This document shows, piece after piece, positions 1 through 10,084 of a DNA stretch of 64,000 bases. Every line of letters starts with the position of its first letter. Position 1 is the stretch's first letter. The notes under the pieces are model-generated. The model was not told the origin of the DNA, searched no databases, and worked only from the letters and a program-made list of their open reading frames with translations. A program made the position numbers and the translations under genes. The stretch covers positions 20,232,527-20,296,526 of the forward strand of contig OX485808.1 of the NCBI GenBank assembly GCA_950295325.1. The letters run 5' to 3'. The DNA comes from Polytrichum commune (taxonomy: Eukaryota > Streptophyta > Polytrichopsida > Polytrichales > Polytrichaceae).

Positions 1-60
1 AACTGCAGAAATAACTATAGATAACTAGATTTCTTTCAATGCATTTTAGGGAGCACTTGT

Positions 61-77
61 ATATATATATATATATA
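61..77. repeat. (TA)n microsatellite
   Basis: A short run of alternating T and A lies in AT-rich intergenic DNA. There is no gene context. Confidence 0.8.
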
Positions 78-317
78 AACTATAGTTAACATCCACATTA
101 CATAAAGTGGACCAAAAATAACAAGAACAAGTAACGCCCAAGTGTGAACACAAAGTGGTTAGGAAATTTGCTCTTGAAACGAAGAAGTTGATGCATAGTC
201 TCTGTCCTACAGACAGAGCCAATAAAGAGAAGGAGCAGAAACTAGAGCCCTACCAAAGTAAATCATCAGCCCTTCAACACTTTAAGAGGAAGGCTTCAAA
301 AAACAAACTCTCATAGG

Positions 318-683
318 ATGCCTACCAAAAGGTTCACAAGGTGGTTGTTAATGGTGACGAAGGCTATCAATTGGTTCAAAGACACAATTATGGATGAAGC
401 ATCAACCCAAATCTTTAATACAAATGACCTAATTGCTGACGATGATGAGGATTTGAATACAAGTGAAGGAAATTCCTTTGCATTTTCTCATGTTTCCGGG
501 AACCATGTGGTTTCTAGTATGCGACCGTTTGCGGGGTTTAAGGACTTTGGAGTCTCTCCTCATATTGAAGAGTCTACAATTGCCAAGGATCCTTTGTACT
601 GGAATGATGATGTGCTTCATAGTCCACCAGCTCAATTTAACAATGACTTTTGGGGGTTCCATGACTTTGGGGTAAGTGATTAG
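318..683 (+). CDS. Unrecognised 121-aa ORF, possibly a decayed gene piece
   Basis: The ORF runs from ATG to a TAG stop. I do not recognise the protein. Its middle is acidic (DDDEDLNTSE). Its second half holds two near-identical motifs, GFKDFGVS around residue 73 and GFHDFGVS at the C-terminus, which is more pattern than a random ORF usually shows. The sequence just upstream (about 150-310) is open in another frame and basic, so this could be the last part of a broken transposon or host gene. There is no signal peptide or membrane segment. It may also be spurious. Confidence 0.2.
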   Translation: MPTKRFTRWLLMVTKAINWFKDTIMDEASTQIFNTNDLIADDDEDLNTSEGNSFAFSHVSGNHVVSSMRPFAGFKDFGVSPHIEESTIAKDPLYWNDDVLHSPPAQFNNDFWGFHDFGVSD

Positions 684-3171
684 CCATTTGGCTTCCTGGA
701 CTCTCAAAGCAATTTCATTTCATCAAAGTTGTTTGTTTGTTTGTGTCTGTGCTCACTAATTTCGTTCGTTATCAACATTTGGACCATTAATACTGAGGAA
801 TGTAATGGACACTTTCAACCTCACATACACAATCGATCGTCGATTGGGATCACGAATTGTCTCATCCACTTAGTAATTGTGAATCATGAAGATTGTCGTT
901 TCAAGTGTCAAAAGCATAGGTGAGATGCAAAACTCATGAGGGGTTGAAGTGTAAAACTCTTTTCTCTTAAACAATCAAGCGATCTCATTTGTGTCAACTA
1001 CTAAACCTCGAATGGTGTCGTTATTTTAAGCCCACTATCATCATAACACACATCTATTGGTTTTCATTCCTAACTACAAGGACTACCACATAACACATAA
1101 ATATAGATGCGTGCCTAAGACTAGCATTCAATCAAAGCCCACATGCCTTAGTATTGTTCTCCCATACCATAACCAATCGCTCATCCAAGAGCATAATGGC
1201 TATGCAAACTCGTCACATTGCTTTATCAATGTAGGCACAATACCATCCAAAGTTCCAAGATGTTGTCTATGGACTAATTGGTTAAGAACGATAATTGGCT
1301 CAAGTAGGTGGATCACTCATTGGTCATCATCCACTCTCCTCTCGTTGGTAATTTGGTCTACAAAAATTTAGCAAACAAAGAGAGGGCAGGGGGGGGGGGG
1401 GGGGGAGCGGCTTGTGATTGCACTTGTACAAAAGGAGAAGCCATCTTGTAAGAGCTTGTTTGTTATGAATGCACATACTTGCAAGTGGCCCTTCCTCAAC
1501 AATGTAGTTCAAATTAAGGCCTCCGCTAAATATAAATCCATCTCAATTTATGCTACCTAAGGGAGGCCTAAGGCCAAAATAGTGCTTGGATAAGTGAACT
1601 TCCAAACACTTGATTTTTTGGTGCACCTGACCACTTTGGCCCACTCTATCATAGTGAGGGAATTCAAGTGAACCTAATATTTTCAACCAATCATGTGGGA
1701 ACCTAGGGGCTTGTTCTTGAGGGTGACAAGTGCACGTCAACTTCTCCACAACCATTCAAGATGTACACCTTTGAAATGAGCAACAATCTTCGAAAACCCT
1801 CTAATTCTTATGATGCATGATTCAAAATTGCACATAGAATTAAACCAACTCGAAGATGAAGCAACACCATAATTCACGCCACCGGTTGCAACATAGGAAT
1901 CATTCCTCACAGTGGGATGTCTTATGACATGAATGTATTTGTAAAGTTCTTGACTGTAAATCTGTGGCCATGTGCAGGAGGAGGAGCCATCATACCAAAG
2001 AACACACAAACTTGTTCATTTTCGGGTGAATGCAAAGCCAATTGTTGTTGAGGGTCATCAGGATTTGTTGAAAATCATGGAGGGCCACGATTGGAAACAA
2101 GCAGCACCCACAACATCTAACACAAAAGGTTGGGTCGATTACATTTACAATTCCCCAGACTATGGATCAGAAATCCAGCCAATTGCCCGCCACCCGACTC
2201 CACTATCAAAGGCTTCATTGACATGTGTGCAACAATTTGTAGAGGTTGTCAATAGAGAGACAAATCACAATGTGTTTGCTGTACTTGAGAAAATACATTG
2301 GTAGGATTACTGTTAGAATTTAGAATAATTATTACAGTTCCAGCAAAAATTTCGGATACAGATGGCTGTGCGCCCCAACCCCATGGCTCCCAACAAGTTC
2401 CCAAGCTCAACATGCTCCCAAAGAGAAAACGATCAAACTCAGGACCTACCTCCGCTGACACTGAGAATAGGACACAAAACTCTCTAAACTCATGTTTATT
2501 TAATAGTTCCTAATATGGGAGAGACATGCTATACAGTAATTGAAAATTAAGATGTTTTCCCTTCATGTTCTACCCTCTATTTCATCTTTTAAGGATCACA
2601 ACATTATTGCATTCAACCATTCAACCATTCCACCATTCCACCAAAACAATGTTGATATAGATCAATAATTATTTCTGTAGGATTTCATAATAACATCTAC
2701 GGGCCACTTTACTCTGGTCAAATGCCATGACTAGGAAATCATAACAGCCCTTTGAACTCATTCGTAGGCCATTTCATGAAAAAGTGAAATTAAATTCTAT
2801 GTAGGGCCTTAAGGTGCAATGCTAAGATTTGTGACCAGACTCAACCAAATGCTATTTCATTACCATACTCTTCATGTGGGTCATTTCTAGATAACAGACG
2901 GTAATAAATCAAGGCTTATGATATTTTGATTATTATGATTTCCCGGTTTTGTATTGGACCCACCTCTTTGAGCTGAGCTTGCCACAAAACCCGGTAGACC
3001 ATGAAACATTATCCATTTCATGGCATGTAGAACTCCACATAGGTTCCTCACCCATTCAAACTTCCTTGGTCCCCTACCCCCCTCAAGCTCAAGTTTAAGC
3101 AAAGTGGGATGGTGTTGGCATTTTCCACCAATGAGAGATTTTAGATTACAATGGTCACAGACCCTCAAGCT
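684..3171. other. Intergenic stretch with no supported gene
   Basis: I see only short ORFs without recognisable motifs in this stretch. The single distinct feature is a poly-G tract at 1389-1405. An ORF at 1972-2304 (110 aa) has no family signature. Confidence 0.5.
1389..1405. repeat. Poly-G tract
   Basis: A homopolymer of 17 G. Such tracts are prone to length errors in assembly. Confidence 0.9.
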
Positions 3172-3387
3172 CTACACCATTTATGGTATTTATTGTCACT
3201 TACTATTTAGAATTGTAGATTGCTATAAATTCTTGGTATGGATTTGATTTTTTACCAATATTGGTTAAGTTCTTTAGAGATAGAACATAACCAACTTCAC
3301 TTGGTAATAACTTACATCTTAAGTGAAACGTTACAGCACGATGTAACTACAAATAGTGACCAACACTCAATATCATAAATGCTGTAG
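3172..3387. mobile_element. MITE-like element, family M2, copy 1
   Basis: The left end starts CTACACCATTTATGGTATT and the right end, read on the other strand, starts CTACAGCATTTATGATATT. These make imperfect terminal inverted repeats of roughly 28 bp around a short AT-rich core with no ORF. The same ends occur at 20042-20268 and 16943-17318, and a left end only at 9177. The right boundary reads TAGTG, which would suit a CACTA-type MITE, but the left boundary does not clearly begin CACTA. The superfamily is therefore left open, and I could not fix a target-site duplication. Confidence 0.6.
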
Positions 3388-4233
3388 TGCAAAAAGTCCC
3401 TAAATGACAGGATAGTGAAGCATTTTATGGCACCCAATGTAGTTGGTGCATATCACACAGTACCATATGCAAATAGAATGTGTCTACCCAATTGCAAATC
3501 TACAGGAGCAACCTATTCAACTAACTCACTGCTGATTATTAGTCAGTACTGCTATACCAGCATGTTTCACCTTGAGGACTTGGAAACCCTCCCACCTAAA
3601 AAAGTGTTTAATAATTAAGAAAAGGTCACAAGTCCTTCAGAGGAAACAGGTGCGGGTTTGCCAAGTCCAAATAAATTAAGAATCTTGCAAAAGAAGTACA
3701 TAGTGCACTTCACACTGTATCGTCAACATGCAAGGTAAGGTTGGCAGGCCTCATTTGGTTCCTTATCTTGATTAAAAACCTAAATTTGAGTGGCATGGAT
3801 CTAGAATGGACACCAAACGGTCATGTGTTCAAAAGAGATTGGACTACATACTCAGATTTTATAGCTTTTCTAGGGTCAATAGTCAACATAATTGAGGGCA
3901 CCTATATGACCATTTGAGAAGAAAGTGAATCTTCACTTCGATAATGAATAAGACATTCATATGAGCTCAAAAATGATCAGGAAAATGGCTACGGCCTTGA
4001 TTTGGATTAGCTAACCATCTCACACTAATCATGTGTTTAATATCCTAGGAGAAGTGGATAAAACAGGTTCCCCAGCTGATATAACAGGCTTGCTAGTAAA
4101 GAACACAACCCGACTTTCAGCAATTTTTGCACCAGCTGTGACAAAACATGACTCTTTAAGATATGTACACTGAATTCCATATGGACTTTGCCAATGAAGG
4201 ACCATGAATAACTTTCTTTTGAGTGGCTCAGAG
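3388..4233. other. Intergenic stretch downstream of DCC1
   Basis: No coding signal was recognised. This lies 3' of the minus-strand DCC1 stop codon and should contain its 3' UTR. I saw no clear polyadenylation element. Confidence 0.4.
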
Positions 4234-7141
4234 TCAACGACGTGTGTAAATTACAGGTGAAGTTGGGTATACCTGCACCTTGCGGGTGTACTTGAGAAGC
4301 ATAGCTTCCACTGATTGCCCTGGAGCTTGCATTCCCCTGTCACCAAAACAGCACATGAGATGGAGCATAAATAAACCACTAAACAATGATCAGTACAAAG
4401 ATATTGACAAGAAGTTGTACAGCCCATGTCAGATTGATTGTTTTGAGGTTTTGAAGGTGTTTTTTTCAACAGGTTAAATTTTATGAGTCGATCTGGACAT
4501 TAAATGCATAAGAATTGTCCTCTAACTGAACATGACTTTTGGTCGGGAGTTGGTTGCTTGCATACAACACCTTCCATGTTTGGTAAGTTTGCGATGCATG
4601 CTTGGAGGGTAGTGTGGTGGTTTGAATGAAGAAGTATGTTCTATATCAGTTCATTGAGGATCAAACACACTTTGACATGCCAAGAGGTGCTAAAATGAGT
4701 TTGGCCCTCCATGAACCGAAGGCCACTCTTCATTTAAATTCAAACACTACCTCTGAGCATGCACCACAAGTGGAAGGAAATTATGGATATATGATGCAAA
4801 ACAACCAATGAAAAATCATAGGGGACTAACTGCCAATGGAAGGTCCCATTGAGTTAAGGATAACTCTATTCTCTGTAATATAACTCTGTTCAGATGCCAA
4901 CACCACCAGTAATATGGGACCAGACTCGCACCATACCTCAAATAGGGCTCCAAATCCTCCCACTCCCACTTTGACCTGGCCTGGAATAGAGCTGAAAACC
5001 TCTCTGCTGGCTTTGTAGGCAGAGATGAGACACTGAAAGGTTGGAGCCACACCTCAGGTCCTAATTTCTCTGTCAAAACCTCCCCTTTCATCATTTCTAA
5101 GGTGGGCTGAAACCCCGTAGGAACATTGCTCTTCCATGCCTCTAAAAAATCATCCAGCTTCCATTTTGAGGCTGCCCTTAGGAGCTGCTTCGCGTAGTGT
5201 AGACACACTTTACCTTCATCAAGTTTCCAATGTTGATGATTACTAGGCTCTTCTTGTGCATCTGCATCAACTCGATCTCCATAACATGCTAGACAATGTC
5301 GGATGATATGTGGTGAGTAGCCATCATTTCTTACTGTTTTTATTACTTCCGACTCTTGTAACAATTTGAGATCCCAGTCGTGTTGGATGGCAGTCAATAG
5401 GAGTACATCTAACAGGCCTTGCAGAAATCTTCCATCTACCACCCTCCAGTAGTTTCCAATTTCCACAGCTTGTAATGACTGCAAACCAGCTATGATTTGT
5501 GCATGGCTTGCTTGCACTCTGCTGACAAGTTCATCTAGTGAATAGAGCCCTTGTTCTCCTCGACTATCTTCCTCTAGCATCTGGAAAAAAATCTACATGT
5601 TAAATCTCTCAACAATATAGTTATCCTCCAACTCAACATGACATTTGGTCAGGAGTTGGTTGTTTTGTATACAACACTGTCCATGTTTGGTAAGTTTCGG
5701 TGCATGCTTGGAGTTAGTGTGGAGGTTCGAATGAAGGACATTCTATATCAGTTCATGGAGGGTCAACCTCGTTTGGGGTTGCCAAGAGGTGCTAACATGA
5801 GTTTGGCCCTCAATGAACCAAAATAGGTTGCTCTTCATGCGAATTCAAACACTACCTCTGAGCATGAACCACAAGAGGAAAAAAAATATTGATTTTGTAT
5901 GCAAAACAACCAATGGAAGATCATAGGGGACCAACTTCCATCAAAAAGTCCCATTGAACTAAAGGATAACTCTAATATATGCAATCAGTTCAGAATAAGC
6001 AAACCCTGCAGTATGACTAACCAGAAAATCATAAAGAAACACATATGCAGTAATAATTATTAAGTGAACAAACTAACCACTTCAGATATTCCAGTTCTAT
6101 CTGTTTGGGGCTCAAAAGTGAAGGCATTAGATATTCATAAAAGTTGTAAAGTGCAGAAGTACTATAAACGATGCTTGTTGGAGTTTAGATTTTAAGAAGT
6201 TGGAAGAACAGGAACACAAACAGCACACAGTTGAGCATCTTGTACCAGTAGCTTGAACAATATGACCTAAACCTCCTAAGGAATTATCATTCCTGGTGTT
6301 GCCTAACCCCCAAAAATGTAGCTGAGAACATCAATCCTCTAGTTTCATTATCAGTACTTATTACAATCGAAGAACAACAATTTGATATGTAAACATCGAT
6401 GTTTGTAAGATAAAAAGCACACCTGCTCCTCATCAAGTTCTTCAGTATAAGGCCTTTCGTTGAGAAGCAATTTCAGTTTGTCAAGCCTGGGTGCTGTCTC
6501 AACCAATTCCAAGTAACCTGGGATGGTCGCCAACACATTCGCAGTTGGTGGCCCCACACTATCAGCACTTATATCAGCACCATCACATCCTTTTCCTGCT
6601 ATATACTGTGTTGAATTTGTATATCCTCCTGGAGGAATGAGTAAAACTGTATTTGAAGTGGACACATATTTAATAGCATATGTGGTTGATGCTGTGCACA
6701 GCACGGCTTCTTCATTCAGGTCCCCCTTGATGGTCAGCCTAAAACAGACATACATGAAATAGGAAGTACTTAATTGACATGGAAGTCCCAAAAAATTTAT
6801 TTGAACAAGATGAAGTCTGTATTAGTTGCTGAATGAAGCACAAATGTAGGTTAAACTTCCCCAAACCTGTTTTTATTTTTCGAGCGTGTGTCCCACGATT
6901 TTTCAGTTTGATTGAAAATTTGAGATGAATATCCACATTTGATTACTATTGATTTATTGTAACTAAAAAACATGTAAAAACATGTAATCAGTGATGATGT
7001 TATCCATACTTACCCGTCACTCATTAGCTCCTTCAATAAGCTCTCATCCACCTCCAACAGCTTGAACTCTTCAGAACCAAATGTCTCACCATGATTCACA
7101 GTGACACATGCATCCACTTCGAGATTCAACAACTCGGCCAT
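4234..7141 (-). CDS. DCC1: Sister chromatid cohesion protein DCC1 homologue, four exons
   Basis: DCC1 is a subunit of the alternative clamp loader CTF18-RFC, which acts with CTF8 at replication forks in the nucleus to load or unload PCNA and support cohesion. Exons by GT-AG junctions I traced are 7014-7141, 6423-6738, 4937-5580 and 4234-4336, giving 396 aa, close to the usual length of about 390-400. The start is MAELLNLEVD with no earlier exon needed. Exon 2 carries the conserved stretch EEAVLCTASTTYAIKYV. Exon 3 carries the winged-helix-like part and a W-rich block (FWEA-like LDDFLEAW, then RSKWEWEDLEPYL). Exon 4 encodes EAMLLKYTRK and ends VIYTRR. All phases agree and there are no internal stops, so the gene looks functional. 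Introns 2 and 3 each contain a MITE-like insertion. An E2F-like site lies upstream at 7512. Confidence 0.93.
4511..4867. mobile_element. MITE-like element, family M1, copy A (DCC1 intron 3)
   Basis: About 356 bp, closely similar to 5619-5972. Its ends form an inverted repeat: the left reads AGAATTGTCCTCTAACT and the right, complemented, reads AGAGTTATCCTTAACTCA. Internal blocks such as GCCAAGAGGTGCTAA and CACTACCTCTGAGCATG are shared with copy B in the same order. It sits wholly inside intron 3 of DCC1, about 70 bp from the exon 3 donor at 4937. It has no coding capacity. No target-site duplication could be fixed by eye. Confidence 0.65.
5619..5972. mobile_element. MITE-like element, family M1, copy B (DCC1 intron 2)
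   Basis: About 354 bp in the same orientation as copy A. It is bounded by AGTTATCCTCCAACTCAAC on the left and, on the complement of the right end, AGAGTTATCCTTTAGTTCAA. The matching inverted ends and the second copy one intron away support a non-autonomous DNA transposon. It begins about 39 bp beyond the exon 3 acceptor. Confidence 0.65.
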
Positions 7142-7620
7142 CGTAAATTTGCCTTTTCCTGATTCAAAACCAGGATGTTATACCAGAAAAAATTCGGTTT
7201 GAAATGTCCCAGCATCACAATTCCATCGATTCATCATCGTGTTCAATTCGCGAACTCCTCCTCATTGATCTCTGCAGATGAGGAATTGCAAAGCTCTCCT
7301 CCAAGCACTCCTCTTCTTGCTCTGTTTTTGCAGAAAAAAAAAAAAAAAACTCCTTTGATACACATAACGAGAGAAGAGTTCGTAATGGCTTGATGATTCT
7401 TGCAATCACCACAGTACAAATTCTTGATCAAAGCTGGCAAACTGAAGTCTGGCGATGAGTCAATCTGTTTGAAGCTCCCCTCTAGGGTTTCCCACGCTCT
7501 GCTTGTTTGGCTTCCCGCGCAAACGCTCGTGACCGAGAGAGACGAAGTTCCCTGTGTTCCCAGCGTTCCCACTAGAGTTGTCCTCCTAGTCTCTCAACAA
7601 CTTTTGAAATTTTATAATGT
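7142..7620 (-). promoter_or_regulatory. 5' leader and promoter region of DCC1
   Basis: This interval is upstream of the DCC1 start codon on the minus strand. It is more GC- and CpG-rich than its surroundings near 7480-7580 and includes a poly-A run at about 7331-7349. No TATA box was certain. The nearest strong motif is the E2F-like site at 7512-7519. Confidence 0.4.
7512..7519 (+). promoter_or_regulatory. E2F-like site upstream of DCC1
   Basis: TTCCCGCG fits the E2F/DP consensus TTSSCGSS. It lies about 370 bp upstream of the DCC1 start codon. S-phase genes of plants are commonly E2F targets, so the position suits a replication-linked gene. A single 8-bp match can occur by chance. Confidence 0.4.
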
Positions 7621-9176
7621 TTAAGGAGCGTTCAAGTGGTCACTCATAGCATTACACAACTCCTTGGTTGTGTTTCTTGGGCTCAGGTATCACATGAGCA
7701 TAATTTTCTCTTAATTATGGGATTCCATGTTTATGGGGAGCGCTCAGGATGTGCATTGTGAACTTTTCAACAAGAAATTGTAATTATCAAAGTTTTTGAA
7801 TTCCCATCTCTTTTTGGGGGGAAAGAGACCATCATGTAGTTGCTTAATAATCTTATGGTATTGTAACCCCATTTTTCATGAAATGAAGGGAAGGCTTTTG
7901 ACTTTGGCCAAAAGACAACTACGTAGAAATGAATTTCATGGCAAATTTTCAAGGCACCCAAAATGATGTTCTTGAAAGTTTGACAAGGAGTTCGTTTTTA
8001 TTGACATGAGTTTTTGAGAAGCTTCAAGGACACCTTTAATTCCCTCAAACCATTCCAAAGCCCATTCCATAGTGTCAAAGCTTCAGTAAGGTTCAAGGTT
8101 CAAGGTTCAAGGTTCAAGGTTCAAGGTTTAAGGTGAGTGGGCTTTAGATGGACACTTTGAGCTTTGCACCCACTTCTTGTAGGATAGGAAACACGGAATT
8201 AGTGTGAAATAATGAGGAAGATGATTGCCAACTTAGTTAGTTAGTTGCTTTGTGTGTTTTGTCACATTGAGATATCACAAACCGTGCCATGTATAGGGAC
8301 ATGCTTGGTACCATCGGCAAGCTCTCAAAGAGGAGGGGTGCACCCGCTTTGTATCATGATTTTTGGGTATGTGGTGAGGGAGATATTAAGTTTCAAGCAA
8401 ATTATGGCATAACTAACCATGTCAAATAGGATAATGCATATTTTATGACAAAGACAAAATAAACTATGAATCTTAAAATGTTCCAATGTACCATGGAATT
8501 TGCTACTTTATGTACCCAAAATGTTGAAAGATAGTGGAAGAGTTGTAACCTCACTTTATTTGCACATGTGAACGGTTTCTTGTATAGGAGTACGTACATA
8601 AAGACTATGTCCTTGCATCTATAAGGGTGGTGGATACAATATAAAGCTCTTGGATCGTTTGTCACCTGTTGACAAAGTAGAGTAATTATTAAAGAGCCTC
8701 AAAGGGCGAAAAGAGGGATTTCCATCTTGGAACTCGTGGGGGAAGAATTCCATAAAGTTGCAAAACTAAGAGAAGGAAGAACAAAGCACTCAAACACTTG
8801 GGTGGGGCATTCTCACACACACACACAAAGAAAGAAAAAGAGAGAGAACCGCTCATGTGTATTGTGAATGATGTAATAATGTTCATTGTTTTCACCTTTG
8901 ATCATAGCCATGATCTCATAGACCTATTATAGGTACAGTCCGCAAAGCACCCATTAAAAACATACAATTGTAATGAGGTCGAGAATGATAGAAAACTTAT
9001 GCAAGATTTTCAATATGAGGGAAGAATTCAATACAAACATTATGGACCTACATGATTATTTTGCAAAATGCCAATGTAATAATATTAAGAACTAGGATGG
9101 GGTTGGGAAGGATAGAAAGGTGAACCACCATGGGGAAAATAATGCCTTAGTATAATATGAAATTTATCATTTTGTA
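7621..9176. other. Intergenic stretch, no supported gene
   Basis: Only short ORFs with no motif occur here. The distinct features are the AAGGTTC repeat at 8088-8133 and a purine-rich (CA)n/(AG)n run near 8815-8848. Confidence 0.5.
8088..8133. repeat. 7-bp tandem repeat (AAGGTTC)n
   Basis: Five units of AAGGTTC are followed by AAGGTTT and a partial unit. It does not match the plant telomere unit. Confidence 0.9.
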
Positions 9177-9410
9177 CTACACTAAATATTGTATTTAGTG
9201 TCACCAATTCTATTTTGCTTGCTCAATACAAATAGTAAAGCACTTGTGTAGTGTCACGAACACCACATGTAAACCTAACATTATTTGTCATTCTTTGTAA
9301 AACAACTTTGGCATTATAAATTTTTACAATGTTGCAATTATTGTCACTTACTTTGATTTTTCCATCCAAATTTCAATCATTCGTGACAATATTTCATAAC
9401 ACGATGTAAC
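9177..9410. mobile_element. MITE-like element, family M2, 3'-truncated copy
   Basis: The left end CTACACTAAATATTGTATTTAG is followed by an interior that matches 16943-17318 block by block (TGTCACCAATTCTATT, CATTATTTGTCATTC, CATTCGTGACAATATTTCAT class sequences). No matching right terminus is present, so the copy is truncated or diverged at that end. The right coordinate is approximate. Confidence 0.5.
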
Positions 9411-9548
9411 TAAACAATTGACTAGAAATTCATTTCCAAAGGGAACCCGTCAATTACAACATGTAATTAACTTGGTGGTACAAATATTAAAAAACCTCAT
9501 TAGCATTGAGGTTATAAATTGATTCTAGCTAAATCATTTTAATTTTTT

Positions 9549-10084
9549 TAATTAATGTCTTCTCTTCACAAGTATTCACACATATTCAAACTAATTAAAC
9601 CCAATTAATAGTAATTGAGCGAAACTGAGCGAAACTGAGCGAAACTGAATGTAATGGAGTATATTTAAGCACAAGGCCTAAATTTGTCCATGTATTCATA
9701 CTCATTGAGACTAATTAAGCCTACTTAAGTGCAAGTAATCACATTAAACCTGATTAAGCTTAATGAAACCTGAACAACTGTAATGAAGCGCATCAATGCA
9801 AGTTCCTCAATCACGTCATAATTAATTTAAGCATTTTGAATTTTCTTAATTATGCTTGATTAGTTTGATCGGTAAGCATGGTTTTTGAGCTAATTAGGTT
9901 TAATTAGGCTAGTTAGCTTGATTAGTTTGATATAATTCTCAGACTTGCCACATTTATCCAGATGCTGCAATAGGCACCAAATGAGGCTTAGGCTTTGTGC
10001 TTGATTATGCTCGGTTACTTTTAGTTGGGTGTAATTAGTTTAAAGGTGTATCAACACTTGTGAAAGGAGAAGACATTAATTAAT
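9549..10084. mobile_element. Foldback-type element with long inverted ends
   Basis: The left arm TTAATTAATGTCTTCTC...TTCACAAGTATTCACAC is matched on the complement of the right arm by AATTAATGTCTTCTCC...TTCACAAGTGTTGATAC. The pairing continues through ACTAATTAAACCCAA versus ACTAATTACACCCAA and up to GCACAAGGCCTAA versus GCACAAAGCCTAA, giving arms of roughly 130 bp with mismatches. The centre is AT-rich with many TTAATTA-like words. There is no ORF. This is a foldback or long-TIR MITE. The element class is inferred from structure only. Confidence 0.6.
9617..9646. repeat. 10-bp tandem repeat (GAGCGAAACT)x3
   Basis: Three exact head-to-tail copies occur in the left arm of the foldback element. 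Confidence 0.9.

Noticed and set aside
1972-2304. 110-codon plus-strand ORF
   Set aside because: No motif, no splice context and no homologous family recognised. The length is within chance for 64 kb.
8088-8133. AAGGTTC array as an interstitial telomere
   Set aside because: The unit does not match the plant telomere repeat TTTAGGG or known variants.
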